This document shows positions 38,306-47,472 of a DNA stretch of 64,000 nucleotides, in pieces (the first letter of the stretch is position 1; each line of letters starts with the position of its first letter). Below the pieces are notes generated by a model. That model was not told the origin of the DNA, did not search any database, and worked only from the letters and a program-made list of their open reading frames with translations. The position numbers and the translations under genes are program-made. Source of the DNA: Shewanella hanedai (GTDB lineage: Bacteria; Pseudomonadota; Gammaproteobacteria; Enterobacterales; Shewanellaceae); the NCBI RefSeq assembly GCF_007197645.1, contig NZ_VKGK01000018.1:1-64000 (forward strand), written 5' to 3'.

Positions 38306-39802
38306 ATGATGTATTACGACAGAGAAAATGTACATTTTTACTCCCGATTCTTGATCCGTTTAGCTTGGGCTGTGGAAGTCATTGCTGTGCTAATTGGCTT
38401 TACTATTTCAATTTTAATGGCTGTTTCAGCCTTTAAATCCATTTCTAATTTTGAAAATACAGATGTGATTGATAGCACTTCATCCATTGTCGTTGCAGGA
38501 TTACCTTTCTTGCTGGTGGCCGTCGTTGAGCTGTGTAAAATCCCTTTAGTGTTTACCTTTATGAACGTAAGAAGTGTGCTTTGGCGCTCTATCTTTCTTT
38601 TCTTTGTATTTTTTCTCAGCTTAATTACATTCGAAACCATGCTGAATGGTTTTGAGCGAAACTTCTCTAATCTCAGTAGAGCCATTGATAATCGAAAAAA
38701 TGAGATTGTGAATGTTGACACCCAAATCGAGCTAATAGAGAAACGCAGAGATCACGTGCAGAAGTTTACCGAAGAGGAGCTAAATCAGGAATTGGCCGCT
38801 CAGACAGCACTGCTTGATGAACAGCTTTCAGCTAATCTACTGCAAATTGAACAGGCTAAGAATAAGCAGTTGGCGTCGATTAATACCAGTTTTGAAAAGG
38901 GAATTCGAGATGACATTGATCGTTTAATGGCGATCCGTGACGGTTACTATCGAGATTGGAGTCGCGAAAAAAGCGTTATTGAAGACCGCTTTACCGCCAC
39001 CATTGTTGGTAATGTTACCGGCAGTAAAGATGAGCGTGGTCGCTTGTTAGCTGAGCTGAATGCATTAAAAGCTGAAATGAAAGCTGAACTTGATGACTCT
39101 AATTTTCTTACTCGAAGTGGGGTCGATAAAAAATATCGCGCACTTATCAGTGAGAAAGAGAGCCAGCTGGGCGCTATTACAACTGGTTATTTAGGCGGGG
39201 ATGCATTAGAGAAACAGTCTTTGATGGAGAACCAACTGCGCCAACAGATAGAGTTTGTGAATAGCAAATACCAGCGTAGAGTAAACGACGTTAACGAGCG
39301 TATTGATAATAAGAAGAAAGAGATAGGTGAGCGTTATTCTAAAAACTCTCGCGCTAGAAATGCCATTATCAACCGTGCTAAAAAAGATAAGAGCAATTTC
39401 TTCAACATCAATGAGCAAGCTAACGGTGAAGTCGCTCAATATGAAGAAACCAAACGCGTAGAGTTAGAAGACATTTCACAACGAGTGTTTAAATACGACG
39501 AGCAGATTTTTGAATTGCGTAATGAGCAGCGTTTGTTAAACACACAAATAAGCCACCTTATCAGTCAAAACCAAGTCTACCGTTTAGCCATGTATGCTTA
39601 CGGTAAAAATGATGCAAGTGAAGTCGATCGTCATATGGTCGGAGTCGTTGCCTTGTTTTGGTTTGGTTCATTAGCCTTGATTGCTGCTGTGACCGGTGTG
39701 ATGTTGGCGTTAGCGAGTTTTTATCTAAGACGATTTGCCGTTGAAATGGATGACAAACAGAAGAAGCAACCACAGCTGTTTGAAATGCCTGAAGACACAT
39801 AA
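38306..39802 (+). CDS. membrane-anchored coiled-coil protein, unrecognised
   Basis: A 498-residue protein with three hydrophobic helices in the first 125 residues (VIAVLIGFTISILMAV, VAGLPFLLVAVVELCKIPLV, SIFLFFVFFLSLITF). A charged coiled-coil segment of about 300 residues, rich in Glu, Arg, Lys and Asn, follows. A final transmembrane helix (ALFWFGSLALIAAVTGVML) and a short tail end it. DUF4407-like proteins have a related layout, but no motif proves membership. The start is uncertain: ATG at 38306 or 38309 is preferred to 38243, none with a strong ribosome-binding site. It stands alone, between core genes and the catabolic operon. Confidence 0.7.
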   Translation: MMYYDRENVHFYSRFLIRLAWAVEVIAVLIGFTISILMAVSAFKSISNFENTDVIDSTSSIVVAGLPFLLVAVVELCKIPLVFTFMNVRSVLWRSIFLFFVFFLSLITFETMLNGFERNFSNLSRAIDNRKNEIVNVDTQIELIEKRRDHVQKFTEEELNQELAAQTALLDEQLSANLLQIEQAKNKQLASINTSFEKGIRDDIDRLMAIRDGYYRDWSREKSVIEDRFTATIVGNVTGSKDERGRLLAELNALKAEMKAELDDSNFLTRSGVDKKYRALISEKESQLGAITTGYLGGDALEKQSLMENQLRQQIEFVNSKYQRRVNDVNERIDNKKKEIGERYSKNSRARNAIINRAKKDKSNFFNINEQANGEVAQYEETKRVELEDISQRVFKYDEQIFELRNEQRLLNTQISHLISQNQVYRLAMYAYGKNDASEVDRHMVGVVALFWFGSLALIAAVTGVMLALASFYLRRFAVEMDDKQKKQPQLFEMPEDT

Positions 39803-39823
39803 TATGCTGTGATTACCTATATT

Positions 39824-39866
39824 TGAGTAACAGCTAAAAGAATATCCTCCTTTTAGCTGTTACTCA
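39824..39866. terminator. long hairpin between convergent genes
   Basis: A perfect 17-bp stem (the left arm starts TGAGTAACAGC) with a 9-base loop lies between the ends of the coiled-coil gene and the aldolase gene. The flanking T-runs are poor, but position and strength suggest a bidirectional terminator. Confidence 0.65.
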
Positions 39867-39872
39867 TTATTA

Positions 39873-40895
39873 TCATTTCTGATTATTTGCTAGGTTTAAA
39901 GCGACATCTTCAATCATATCTTCTTGACCCCCAACCGTTTTCATTTGCCCCAGTTTTAATAAGATCTCTTCAGATCGAACACCGTACTTTTTTGCGGCTC
40001 TTTTTGCATGCAGTAAAAAAGAGGAGTAAACACCGGCGTAGCCTAGCACAAGTGAATCTCGGTCGACTCTGATCGGTTGCTCCATCATGGGGACAACTAT
40101 CTCCTCGGCAACTGCCATGAGTTTAAAGATATCAACGTCAGTGGTTGCGCCCATACGCGTGGCAACGGCATTGAAAACCTCAAGTGGTGTATTCCCCGCC
40201 CCTGCGCCCAATCCAGCGGCAGATCCATCGATGCGATCTGCACCTGCTTCGACAGCTGTCAGTGAGTTCGCAACGCCTAAAGCCAGATTATGATGTCCGT
40301 GAAAGCCGATTTGAGTTTCAGGTTTTAATCCCTGTCTCAGTGCGGTAATACGTTGGAACACATCATCTTGGAGCATATAGCCAGCAGAGTCAGTGCAGTA
40401 GATGCAGTTTGCACCGTAACTTTCCATGAGCTTTGCTTGTTCTAATAACGCTTTAGGTTCAAGCATATGAGCCATCATTAGAAAACCTACCGTGTCTAAG
40501 CCGAGTGTGCGAGAAAGCGCGATATGCTGCTCTGTGACATCAGCTTCTGTGCATTGAGCTGCAACACGTATGGTACTGACGCCAAGTTCATGTGCCATTC
40601 GCAGGTGATCGATGGTACCGATGCCGGGTAAAAGCAATGCGGAGATCTTGGCCTGTTTCATTAAAGGGATCACAGTGGAGAGGTATTCCTCATCGCTGTG
40701 GGCTGCAAAACCGTAGTTGACGGAGTTACCGCCTAAGCCATCACCATGGGTGACTTCGATTAATGGCACGCCAGCGTCATCAAGTGCTGTGGCGACTTGG
40801 GTCATCTCTGTCAGGCTAATCTGGTGTCGTTTTGCATGCATACCGTCACGCAAACACATATCGTGTAGGATGATCTTTTTGTTACTGATATTCAT
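39873..40895 (-). CDS. mhpE: 4-hydroxy-2-oxovalerate aldolase (MhpE/DmpG type)
   Basis: A 340-residue HMGL-like aldolase that splits 4-hydroxy-2-oxovalerate into pyruvate and acetaldehyde, usually in a channeling complex with the acetaldehyde dehydrogenase. The N-terminal [13 protein letters not shown] with its catalytic Arg-Asp, the [11 protein letters not shown] metal-binding histidines and the DSAGYM segment are present. It is the last gene of the mhpD-mhpF-mhpE-like operon. The symbol is by analogy with E. coli. Confidence 0.93.
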   Translation of the reverse strand: MNISNKKIILHDMCLRDGMHAKRHQISLTEMTQVATALDDAGVPLIEVTHGDGLGGNSVNYGFAAHSDEEYLSTVIPLMKQAKISALLLPGIGTIDHLRMAHELGVSTIRVAAQCTEADVTEQHIALSRTLGLDTVGFLMMAHMLEPKALLEQAKLMESYGANCIYCTDSAGYMLQDDVFQRITALRQGLKPETQIGFHGHHNLALGVANSLTAVEAGADRIDGSAAGLGAGAGNTPLEVFNAVATRMGATTDVDIFKLMAVAEEIVVPMMEQPIRVDRDSLVLGYAGVYSSFLLHAKRAAKKYGVRSEEILLKLGQMKTVGGQEDMIEDVALNLANNQK

Positions 40896-40922
40896 GTCAT
40901 ATCCTTAATATTCGATATCTGC

Positions 40923-41855
40923 TTAGGTGCGGGTTACGTCAGACTCTGTGGGTTTTGTTGTTAAACTTTGGGCAAGCATCTCACCAGTGCGCAGGGCGGC
41001 GGAGGTCATAATATCCAGGTTTCCGGCGTACTCTGGTAGATAGTCACCAAGTCCTGCTACTTCTAAAAATACTGATACGCGTTTGCCGTCAAACACGGGG
41101 CCATTCTTTAACTGATAGCCCGGCACGTATTGCTGCACCTGTTCTATCATGGTGAGTACCGACGCAGTGATCGCCTTTTGGTCAGGCTCATCTCGAGTGA
41201 GGCAGTGTACAGTGTCGCGCATCATCAGAGGCGGCTCTGCAGGATTCATCACTATAATGGCTTTACCTTGGGTGGCCCCGCCTATCTTCTCAATGGCATC
41301 TGCTGTGGTACGGGTGAATTCATCAATATTTTTCCGTGTACCAGGCCCTGCTGATTTAGAGGCTATGGTCGCGACTATTTCACCGTAATCGACATCTTGT
41401 ATTTGACTGATGGCGGCAATAATAGGGATGGTCGCTTGTCCACCACAGGTGACCATGTTTAAGTTGTTTGTCTCTGATACATGCTCTGTTTGCGCCATTA
41501 AGCTTTCGAGGTTAACGGAGGGGATGCAGTAAGGACCAATAGCCGCAGGAGTAAGATCGATGACTTTAACGCCTTTGCTTTGCAGCTTTCGATTGTTCTC
41601 ACCATGTACATAAGCAGAGGTGGCATCAAAGGCAATTTGGATATTGTCGGCTTCAATATGGTTTAGCAGTTCATCGATACCTAAGTGTGTGGCTTTTAAC
41701 CCAAGGGATTTAGCTCGTTTAAGGCCATCTGAGCATTCATCGATGCCCACCATCCATACGGGGTTAAGTGTGCTACTTCGTAGCGCTTTTATCATTAAAT
41801 CTGTGCCTATATTGCCAGAGCCAATGAGGGCGATATTGATTTTTTTATCTACCAT
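40923..41855 (-). CDS. mhpF: acetaldehyde dehydrogenase (acylating), MhpF/DmpF type
   Basis: A 310-residue NAD- and CoA-dependent enzyme converting acetaldehyde to acetyl-CoA. The NAD motif GSGNIGTDL is at the start and the active-site cysteine is Cys137 in [12 protein letters not shown]. The late [24 protein letters not shown] is highly conserved. The ATG at 41855 gives the usual N-terminus; one at 41870 would add five residues. It lies 27 bases upstream of the aldolase gene. Confidence 0.93.
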   Translation of the reverse strand: MVDKKINIALIGSGNIGTDLMIKALRSSTLNPVWMVGIDECSDGLKRAKSLGLKATHLGIDELLNHIEADNIQIAFDATSAYVHGENNRKLQSKGVKVIDLTPAAIGPYCIPSVNLESLMAQTEHVSETNNLNMVTCGGQATIPIIAAISQIQDVDYGEIVATIASKSAGPGTRKNIDEFTRTTADAIEKIGGATQGKAIIVMNPAEPPLMMRDTVHCLTRDEPDQKAITASVLTMIEQVQQYVPGYQLKNGPVFDGKRVSVFLEVAGLGDYLPEYAGNLDIMTSAALRTGEMLAQSLTTKPTESDVTRT

Positions 41856-41908
41856 TTTGTAATTTCTCATCTTGTTGAAACAAGGTTAGTTCAGTCAGTT
41901 CTATCAGG

Positions 41909-42694
41909 CTAAATAAAGCGGTAACTCGCACTTCCAATTCCCTCTATTTCTACACTCATGTCATCACCTTGCTGGCAGGGGATCATCGCTGCTAGAGAGC
42001 CTGAAAGAATAATGTCACCGGCGTTAAGGCTTATCCCGTAGTCGCCTAAGGTATTGGCAAGCCAAGCGACACAATTTAGGGGTGACCCAAGTGCGGCAGA
42101 GCCTTGACCCTTTGCCACTACTTCACCTTTATTTTTAATCACCATCTGGCAGTTTTCAAAATCAACATCATGGGGAGACACGCGTTCATTGCCCATCACA
42201 AACATGCCGCAAGAGGCGTTGTCGGCCACGGTATCTTCTATCTTTATCTTCCAATCTTTGACGCGTGAATCGACGATTTCAAAACAGGCCGCGACACTCT
42301 CTGTTGCATCAATCACATCTTGTGGTGTGACATTGGGTCCTTGCAGATCATGTTTTAAGATAAAGGCGATTTCACCTTCAGACTTGGCTTGTATCAACGG
42401 GCTAGCAAAGGGGATGTGGCTGCCAGACTCAAACATCATGGCGTCAGTTAGAAAGCCAAAGTCAGGTTGATGTACCCCAAGCATCTCTTGCACCACCTTG
42501 CTGGTTAGGCCAATTTTCTTGCCAATGACACGTTCACCATCATTGAGTCTGTGCTGTAAGAAATGTTGTGACACCTGATAAGCATCTTCGAGAATGAGTG
42601 GCGATTCTCGTTCGGTTAGGGGAGGCAACACTTGTTGATTTCGTAACGCTTTATACAACGCCAATCCGAGTTGCTCTAGTTCTGCTGACTTCAT
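41909..42694 (-). CDS. mhpD: 2-keto-4-pentenoate hydratase (MhpD/DmpE type)
   Basis: A 261-residue hydratase that adds water to 2-hydroxypenta-2,4-dienoate to give 4-hydroxy-2-oxovalerate. Recognisable segments are GKKIGLTSKVVQEMLGV and KSEGEIAFIL, with metal-ligand acids in the EGEIAF region. AAAGGAAAG precedes the ATG at 42694. It is the first gene of the operon, transcribed away from its LysR neighbour. Confidence 0.9.
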   Translation of the reverse strand: MKSAELEQLGLALYKALRNQQVLPPLTERESPLILEDAYQVSQHFLQHRLNDGERVIGKKIGLTSKVVQEMLGVHQPDFGFLTDAMMFESGSHIPFASPLIQAKSEGEIAFILKHDLQGPNVTPQDVIDATESVAACFEIVDSRVKDWKIKIEDTVADNASCGMFVMGNERVSPHDVDFENCQMVIKNKGEVVAKGQGSAALGSPLNCVAWLANTLGDYGISLNAGDIILSGSLAAMIPCQQGDDMSVEIEGIGSASYRFI

Positions 42695-42886
42695 CAAATC
42701 TTTCCTTTAATGGAGGTTGAGCTAATAAATTTACCCTTGATAAACCCACTCTACTTGATTATGTTCTATAACAATAATTGAATAATATTCTTCAACTAAT
42801 TCATTTTTTGAATGAATACTATGTTTAATATGTGATGGGTTAACTGTCGATTTATGGGCTATTAGTTTGAAAGATGGCGAAAAATT

Positions 42887-43813
42887 ATGGATACCACTAA
42901 AACGCAACTTAATATCAATCATTTGAAAATGATATGCACCATCGCTAAATCTGAGACGGTTAAGGAAGCGGCTGAGTCTCTGTTTATCACGCAGCCAGCG
43001 CTCACCAATCGTATTCGTGAAGCTGAGCGTCGTTTGAATACCAGTCTTTTTGTTCGACGTGGCCGCAAGTTAATCATCTCCAATGCAGGTAAACGTTTAC
43101 TGCATTCGGCGACGATAATTTTGAAGGAGTTAGGAAGAGCTGAGTATGATATCGCCCGCTTATCCGATGGCGTAGAGCAGGTATTGCGTATCGGTTTACC
43201 TCACTATGCTTCTTTTAAGTGGCTGCCATCGGTGACCAGTTATTTTGCCAAAGAGTTGCCCAATATTGAATTGGAGATCACGGCTACAGCAGCAACTAGG
43301 CCGCTCAATGCTTTGTTTAATGGCGATGTTGATATTGCGATGATTTCAAGTTCTCAACAAAAACTGTTGCTGGATGAAAACCTGTATGAGTCCAGTTTTC
43401 TGTTGCAAGATGAATTGATGGCTTGCCTGTCAAAAGAGCATAAAAAAGCCAACAGTCACTATCTGGTGGCGGAAGACTTCAGTGATGAAACCTACATTAC
43501 TAACTCGACCATTCCGGAGAAAGACAGAGAGTATGAACTCTTTTTTCAGCCTGAAAATGTCCTCCCTAGAAAAGTGTTACAAGTGGGGTTTAATGAGGCG
43601 ATTTTGGAGCTAACAAAAGTCAATCTTGGGGTGACGATTATGTCTAAACATCTGGTCACGCCTTATCTAGAAAATGGCATGATAAAAACGGTGCCATTAG
43701 GGGAGGAAGGGTTAAAAATTTACTGGCATCTGGTGTATCTCAAACAAAGCAAAATAGCCAAACCGGCCAAGGTATTGACCACTATTTTAAAGCAGTACGC
43801 AAAGGAGAGTTAA
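42887..43813 (+). CDS. LysR-family regulator of the mhpDFE-like operon
   Basis: A 308-residue regulator with the winged helix-turn-helix at about 10-70 (SETVKEAAESLFITQPALTNRIREAERRL split by the usual turn) and a LysR effector domain behind. It is divergent from mhpD with 192 bases between the starts, so it most likely controls that operon in response to an aromatic or dienoate intermediate. GGCGAAAAAT precedes the ATG. Confidence 0.9.
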   Translation: MDTTKTQLNINHLKMICTIAKSETVKEAAESLFITQPALTNRIREAERRLNTSLFVRRGRKLIISNAGKRLLHSATIILKELGRAEYDIARLSDGVEQVLRIGLPHYASFKWLPSVTSYFAKELPNIELEITATAATRPLNALFNGDVDIAMISSSQQKLLLDENLYESSFLLQDELMACLSKEHKKANSHYLVAEDFSDETYITNSTIPEKDREYELFFQPENVLPRKVLQVGFNEAILELTKVNLGVTIMSKHLVTPYLENGMIKTVPLGEEGLKIYWHLVYLKQSKIAKPAKVLTTILKQYAKES

Positions 43814-43814
43814 G

Positions 43815-43845
43815 CCTCAATCAGACCTGATTACTCTGATTGAGG
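43815..43845. terminator. hairpin between LysR and permease genes
   Basis: CCTCAATCAGA pairs perfectly with TCTGATTGAGG around a 9-base loop, just past the LysR stop codon. Convergent genes suggest a shared terminator. Confidence 0.6.
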
Positions 43846-43865
43846 ATTTGATTAGCCAAGTTTTT

Positions 43866-43905
43866 TGACTGAAACTCTTTTTAGCTGAAACTTTTTTTAA
43901 CTGAA
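43866..43905. repeat. threefold tandem repeat at the permease stop codon
   Basis: Three copies of a roughly 16-base unit (CTGAAA, then C/A, then a T-rich run and A) lie across the end of the minus-strand permease gene. The innermost copy contains the stop codon. It may come from slippage. Confidence 0.5.
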
Positions 43906-44820
43906 AATGATACCGTAGAGATAACCCGCAGTGATAGCCATGCCGATGATGACGGTCAAGAAAGCGATGATCATTTGATTCTTGAACAAGGATTTTAGTA
44001 AGATCACTTCGGTTAAACTCGCCCCAGCACTGCCGATGATCAGTGCCATTACCGCACCCAATCCCATTCCTTTAGCTGCAAGTGCTGCACTTAGGGGGAT
44101 AACCGCTTCAGCACGGATATACAAAGGAATACCAATAATAGCTGCAATTGGCACCGCAAAAGGGTTACTGTCACTAGCCATTTTAGCGACAAACTCAGTC
44201 GGCATAAAACCATAGATCATTGAGCCAACAGCAATACCACCGATTAGGTAGGGCAGCACTTTCTTAAAGTCTTTCCAAGTCGTATCCCAAATACGCTTCC
44301 ACTTGCTGACAGGCTCCGCTTTAGCACCACATGTACTACCGCAACAAATTGGCTTTGGATCTTCATAAGCCTCGGCCTTGATATATTTTTCAAAGCCCAT
44401 CTTTTCTAGGCTATAACCAGCCAGCACCGATACGCCCATGGCTACAATGAAATAAAAGAGTGTCACTTGCAGCCCGAACGTGACGGCAAACAGACCGATG
44501 ATGATAGGGTTAAGCAGCGGGCTGGCAAAAAGAAATACCATCATGGTGCCAAACCCTGCTTTTGCTCTGAGTAACCCTTTTAAAAAAGGGATAGTCGAAC
44601 AGGAACAGAAGGGAGTTATCGCTCCAAGAAAGCCAGCTACAAGGTAACCTTTGCCATTTTTTGAGCTTAAAATACTTTGGATTTTGCTCGGAGGAATATA
44701 CTCCTGCAATACGCCAACCAGATAACTGATGGCCAAGAAGAGAATGGTGAGCTCTACTGCAAGAAACATAAACATGTGTAAGGTTTCTTGGATCATATTT
44801 ACAGTACTTTGTGTGAACAT
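43897..44820 (-). CDS. DUF318-family permease, likely metal-related
   Basis: A 307-residue inner-membrane protein of the ArsP/DUF318 permease family with about eight helices in two halves. The conserved FCSCSTIPF motif is in the first half and a cytosolic loop carries CCGSTCG (four cysteines or nearly so), a possible metal-binding site. Related permeases are linked to copper/zinc export (the SO_0444 type) or organoarsenical efflux. The divergent ArsR regulator supports a metal or metalloid role; which one is unknown. Confidence 0.82.
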   Translation of the reverse strand: MFTQSTVNMIQETLHMFMFLAVELTILFLAISYLVGVLQEYIPPSKIQSILSSKNGKGYLVAGFLGAITPFCSCSTIPFLKGLLRAKAGFGTMMVFLFASPLLNPIIIGLFAVTFGLQVTLFYFIVAMGVSVLAGYSLEKMGFEKYIKAEAYEDPKPICCGSTCGAKAEPVSKWKRIWDTTWKDFKKVLPYLIGGIAVGSMIYGFMPTEFVAKMASDSNPFAVPIAAIIGIPLYIRAEAVIPLSAALAAKGMGLGAVMALIIGSAGASLTEVILLKSLFKNQMIIAFLTVIIGMAITAGYLYGIIFS

Positions 44821-44893
44821 ATATTGTGCCTCGTGACGAGATTTAATCTCTTACCTAACTGCAGGATGATCACTTTGGATCAACCAAGGTTGT

Positions 44894-44970
44894 GAATATT
44901 TGATTAAACTATATTTCTAGAATATTCGAATTGATGTGTGGATATTATTGACAGAGCTTGCTCCTGTCAA
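44894..44970. promoter_or_regulatory. operator-like repeats between permease and arsR
   Basis: GAATATTTGA (44894-44903) and GAATATTCGA (44920-44929) are near-copies. TTGACAG (44948-44954) and CTGTCAA (44964-44970) form a perfect inverted repeat that also contains a -35-like TTGACA. ArsR-family repressors bind such AT-rich inverted repeats. Assignment is by position only. Confidence 0.4.
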
Positions 44971-45028
44971 TATATTTCTGTTAATCTCGAAATATAGAAT
45001 CGTTTTTGATAGATATACCGGAGCTAGA

Positions 45029-45334
45029 ATGGAATTAGAGTTTGCCGCTAAGGCATTAAAAGAGCTGGGGCACCCAACCAGACTGGCAATATTTAAGCGA
45101 CTAGTGATGGCGGGATATCAGGGAATACCTGTTGGTGAAGTACAAGAAGAGTTAGGCATACCGGGTTCGACACTTTCTCATCACATCTCTAGCCTTATCT
45201 CTGCTGGTTTGGTGAAACAGCACCGTGAAGGGCGGGTGCTGTTCTGTATGCCTCAATATAATGTGCTCCAAGACGTTATTAATTTCTTACAAGCTGAGTG
45301 CTGCAGTGCTGAAGCCAAAGAGAAAATAACTTAG
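45029..45334 (+). CDS. ArsR/SmtB-family metalloregulator
   Basis: A 101-residue winged-helix repressor. The helix-turn-helix reads VGEVQEELGIPGSTLSHHIS, and the protein opens with AAKALKELGHPTRLAIFKRL. It ends with CCSAE, which could contribute thiolate ligands. The ATG at 45029 has GGAGC upstream; a reading from 44936 is far too long. It is divergent from the permease and converges with a 4-base overlap on the redoxin gene. Confidence 0.9.
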   Translation: MELEFAAKALKELGHPTRLAIFKRLVMAGYQGIPVGEVQEELGIPGSTLSHHISSLISAGLVKQHREGRVLFCMPQYNVLQDVINFLQAECCSAEAKEKIT

Positions 45335-45897
45335 ATAGCACAGCCTTCTGCGTCACAGTTTGGTTGTGATTTCTGTGGGTATTTTGATTTAGAGGGTAAA
45401 TCTTGACTTGTTGCTGAGCTGATATTCTCGGGTTCAGTCAATAGTTGGCCAATCAAATTGCCAAGTTCAAGATCTGAAATTCGGCCAAAATGGTTCAATC
45501 TAATATTCCCCTGTTTATCGATCACAATGATGGAGGGAGTCCCGCGTAACATATAGGAGTGCATCGTCTTTGGAATAACACCTTGAGTGGAAGCCGTGTC
45601 GATAGCAATAGGAAAGCTGAGTCTATATTCACTCACAAATGCTTCAAGGGCTGCTTTATTCATGACCTGGTGGTGCTCAAAAACAGTGTGCAAACCGATG
45701 ACTGAGACTTTCTCATTTTCAAACAGTTTATGCACTGCTTGGGTTTGAGGTAGTCCGTGACTCACACAAGCAGGACAGAGCATCTGAAAAGCGTGTATTA
45801 AGACGACTTGGCCTTTTAATTGCTCCAGGGTTATCGGGGTCGTGGTATTAAGCCAGCCTGAAACATCGAGCTCAGGTGCTTGTTGGAAATAGGTCAT
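45331..45897 (-). CDS. thioredoxin-like (TlpA/redoxin) protein
   Basis: A 188-residue thioredoxin-fold protein with the redox pair Cys41 and Cys44 (CPAC) and a cis-proline GTPSIIVID. The C-terminal tail adds a second cysteine pair (CDAEGC). No signal peptide is seen, so it is probably cytoplasmic. The tail could bind metal or form a regulatory disulfide. It shares its 3' end with arsR, suggesting a link with metal or thiol stress. Confidence 0.85.
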   Translation of the reverse strand: MTYFQQAPELDVSGWLNTTTPITLEQLKGQVVLIHAFQMLCPACVSHGLPQTQAVHKLFENEKVSVIGLHTVFEHHQVMNKAALEAFVSEYRLSFPIAIDTASTQGVIPKTMHSYMLRGTPSIIVIDKQGNIRLNHFGRISDLELGNLIGQLLTEPENISSATSQDLPSKSKYPQKSQPNCDAEGCAI

Positions 45898-45986
45898 ATG
45901 AACCTCATTTTATAGGCTGAAATGGGTTGACGTCCTTGTCGATGAATGTGTTTTAGCGATGTGTTATTCAACTTGGGTTGGATTGT

Positions 45987-46733
45987 TTACAGGTTCACTT
46001 TACCGGGCAGGCTTAGATCACCTGAAGCGATATCAAATACATCAACCACACAAAAAAGTGGTGCGTGTACATCTACATTGATACGTAACCCTGCAGTGAC
46101 GCCGTCGAATTGAGCTTTGTTGACGATGCCAATGTCATCGAAGGGCACACGAACTTCGACTGTTTTATCGTTAATCGTGGGTTGCCAGCCAGGGCTATCA
46201 AGTAGAATAGGCAGTCCTGGCCAAGTCTTCGGCAATCTGGGATTACTGCCTTCGGGGATGTCTACAACTCCAAGCGCCCCTTTTCCACATCTCTCGTTAG
46301 GTTGTAATACCACCCAATGTGTATGCCAAATATTGCCATCATTTCCCGTTTTACCGTCTCTGTTTTCATCAAAAAGCGGTGTGTCATCGAAATCGGGATG
46401 AGTGGCAACCGCTAAGGCAAGGATGCCAGCTTTATGTTCGAAACCTACTTCATAACTGTCGATATTGGTCGGCCATACATAAGCAAAGGCTTCACTTCCT
46501 GCCAACTTGCCTATTTTGGTGGGTTTACTTGAACCCGCTTTCTCGGAGACCGCAATATGGAAAATAGCGGTATTTCCTTCGGTGGAGATTTTTGTGTGAA
46601 TGATGTCGAATGGGGCTAGAACATTAGCTTGCTGTTCAGCCTTAATGCCGCCTGTATGTGCCTGATGAGCCGAAGCACATGCTGTCGATAAGCCCGTTAG
46701 TATAAGCGCAGAGATAATGGGTAAGCGTTTCAT
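45987..46733 (-). CDS. putative exported lipoprotein, function unknown
   Basis: A 248-residue exported protein with a lipoprotein-like signal ending LSTAC (about residue 19). The mature part has conserved-looking WHTHWVVLQP, FDENRDGKTG and PGLPILLDSPGW segments but no family I recognise with confidence. It is divergent from the MarR gene, whose operators lie between them, so it is probably under MarR control. Confidence 0.75.
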   Translation of the reverse strand: MKRLPIISALILTGLSTACASAHQAHTGGIKAEQQANVLAPFDIIHTKISTEGNTAIFHIAVSEKAGSSKPTKIGKLAGSEAFAYVWPTNIDSYEVGFEHKAGILALAVATHPDFDDTPLFDENRDGKTGNDGNIWHTHWVVLQPNERCGKGALGVVDIPEGSNPRLPKTWPGLPILLDSPGWQPTINDKTVEVRVPFDDIGIVNKAQFDGVTAGLRINVDVHAPLFCVVDVFDIASGDLSLPGKVNL

Positions 46734-46792
46734 CTGTATTCCTTAGAGTCTGTCTGTTTAATATAAATTATAATTACCAAATTTCAGTTGGT

Positions 46793-46860
46793 GTCGATTC
46801 GAAACTACAATTAGGTTTACATAGATAAATTCACTTGTCAACAATGTTTCGATTCGATAC
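46793..46860. promoter_or_regulatory. twin CGATTCGA sites between lipoprotein and marR
   Basis: GTCGATTCGAAAC (46793-46805) and GTTTCGATTCGATAC (46846-46860) share the core CGATTCGA, roughly opposed and 50 bases apart. They flank the start regions of two divergent genes, a typical place for MarR operators. The sequence match is direct; the binder is inferred. Confidence 0.5.
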
Positions 46861-46869
46861 TATGACGGT

Positions 46870-47439
46870 ATGAATACATTAATAATCCAGCAGCTCTTAG
46901 AGCGGCTTAGCAGTTTACTGCGCAGTGAGTCCCGTCACCAATTAGCTGAATTTGGCTTACAGCCAGTACAGTTTGATGCTTTGTGTTATCTCGCTAGCTG
47001 TAACCGCTACTCAGATACACCAAAGGCGGTTACTGAGTTTTTGGGACTGACTAAAGGGACAGTGTCCCAATCGATAAAGATTTTAGAGTCGAAAGGCTTA
47101 GTGTTAAAAAAAACGGATACGCTTGATAAGCGAGTGACGCATTTAGCGGTAAGTGAGCAGGGAAGGGAGCTGGTTGAGAGTTTGATGCCAGCCAAAATGT
47201 TGCAGCTTGCTTGTCAAAGCTCCTCTGAGGTTGAGCTGGAACAAATGGTCGGTCTTCTTCGTACGACGTTAAGGCAAGTTCAAGATGCTAACGGCTTTAA
47301 AAGTTTCGGCCAGTGTCAAACATGTGATCATAATCAGAAGCGGGGGGATGGCAGCTACTTTTGTGGTCTGACTAAAGAGCCATTGTCGAGTGAGGATATC
47401 TTGCTTATGTGTGTTGAACATGAAAAACGCAGCCAGTAG
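46870..47439 (+). CDS. MarR-family regulator with cysteine-rich C-terminal tail
   Basis: A 189-residue winged-helix regulator. The MarR domain (about 1-140) has TEFLGLTKGTVSQSIKILESKGLV as recognition region and a KRVTHLAVSEQGRE wing. Beyond it a tail carries Cys149-x2-Cys152, Cys165 and Cys181 (CQTCDH... YFCG... LMCVEH), a pattern suited to zinc or an iron-sulfur cluster. The start codon lies nine bases past the second operator, so autoregulation is likely. The gene ends inside its terminator stem. Confidence 0.88.
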   Translation: MNTLIIQQLLERLSSLLRSESRHQLAEFGLQPVQFDALCYLASCNRYSDTPKAVTEFLGLTKGTVSQSIKILESKGLVLKKTDTLDKRVTHLAVSEQGRELVESLMPAKMLQLACQSSSEVELEQMVGLLRTTLRQVQDANGFKSFGQCQTCDHNQKRGDGSYFCGLTKEPLSSEDILLMCVEHEKRSQ

Positions 47440-47453
47440 GCTGCGTTTTGTTT
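47424..47453. terminator. bidirectional terminator at the end of marR
   Basis: AAAACGCAGCC pairs perfectly with GGCTGCGTTTT around AGTA. The stem contains the marR stop codon and also follows the convergent dehydrogenase gene. Confidence 0.8.
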
Positions 47454-47472
47454 AATTACTTGCTGAACATAT

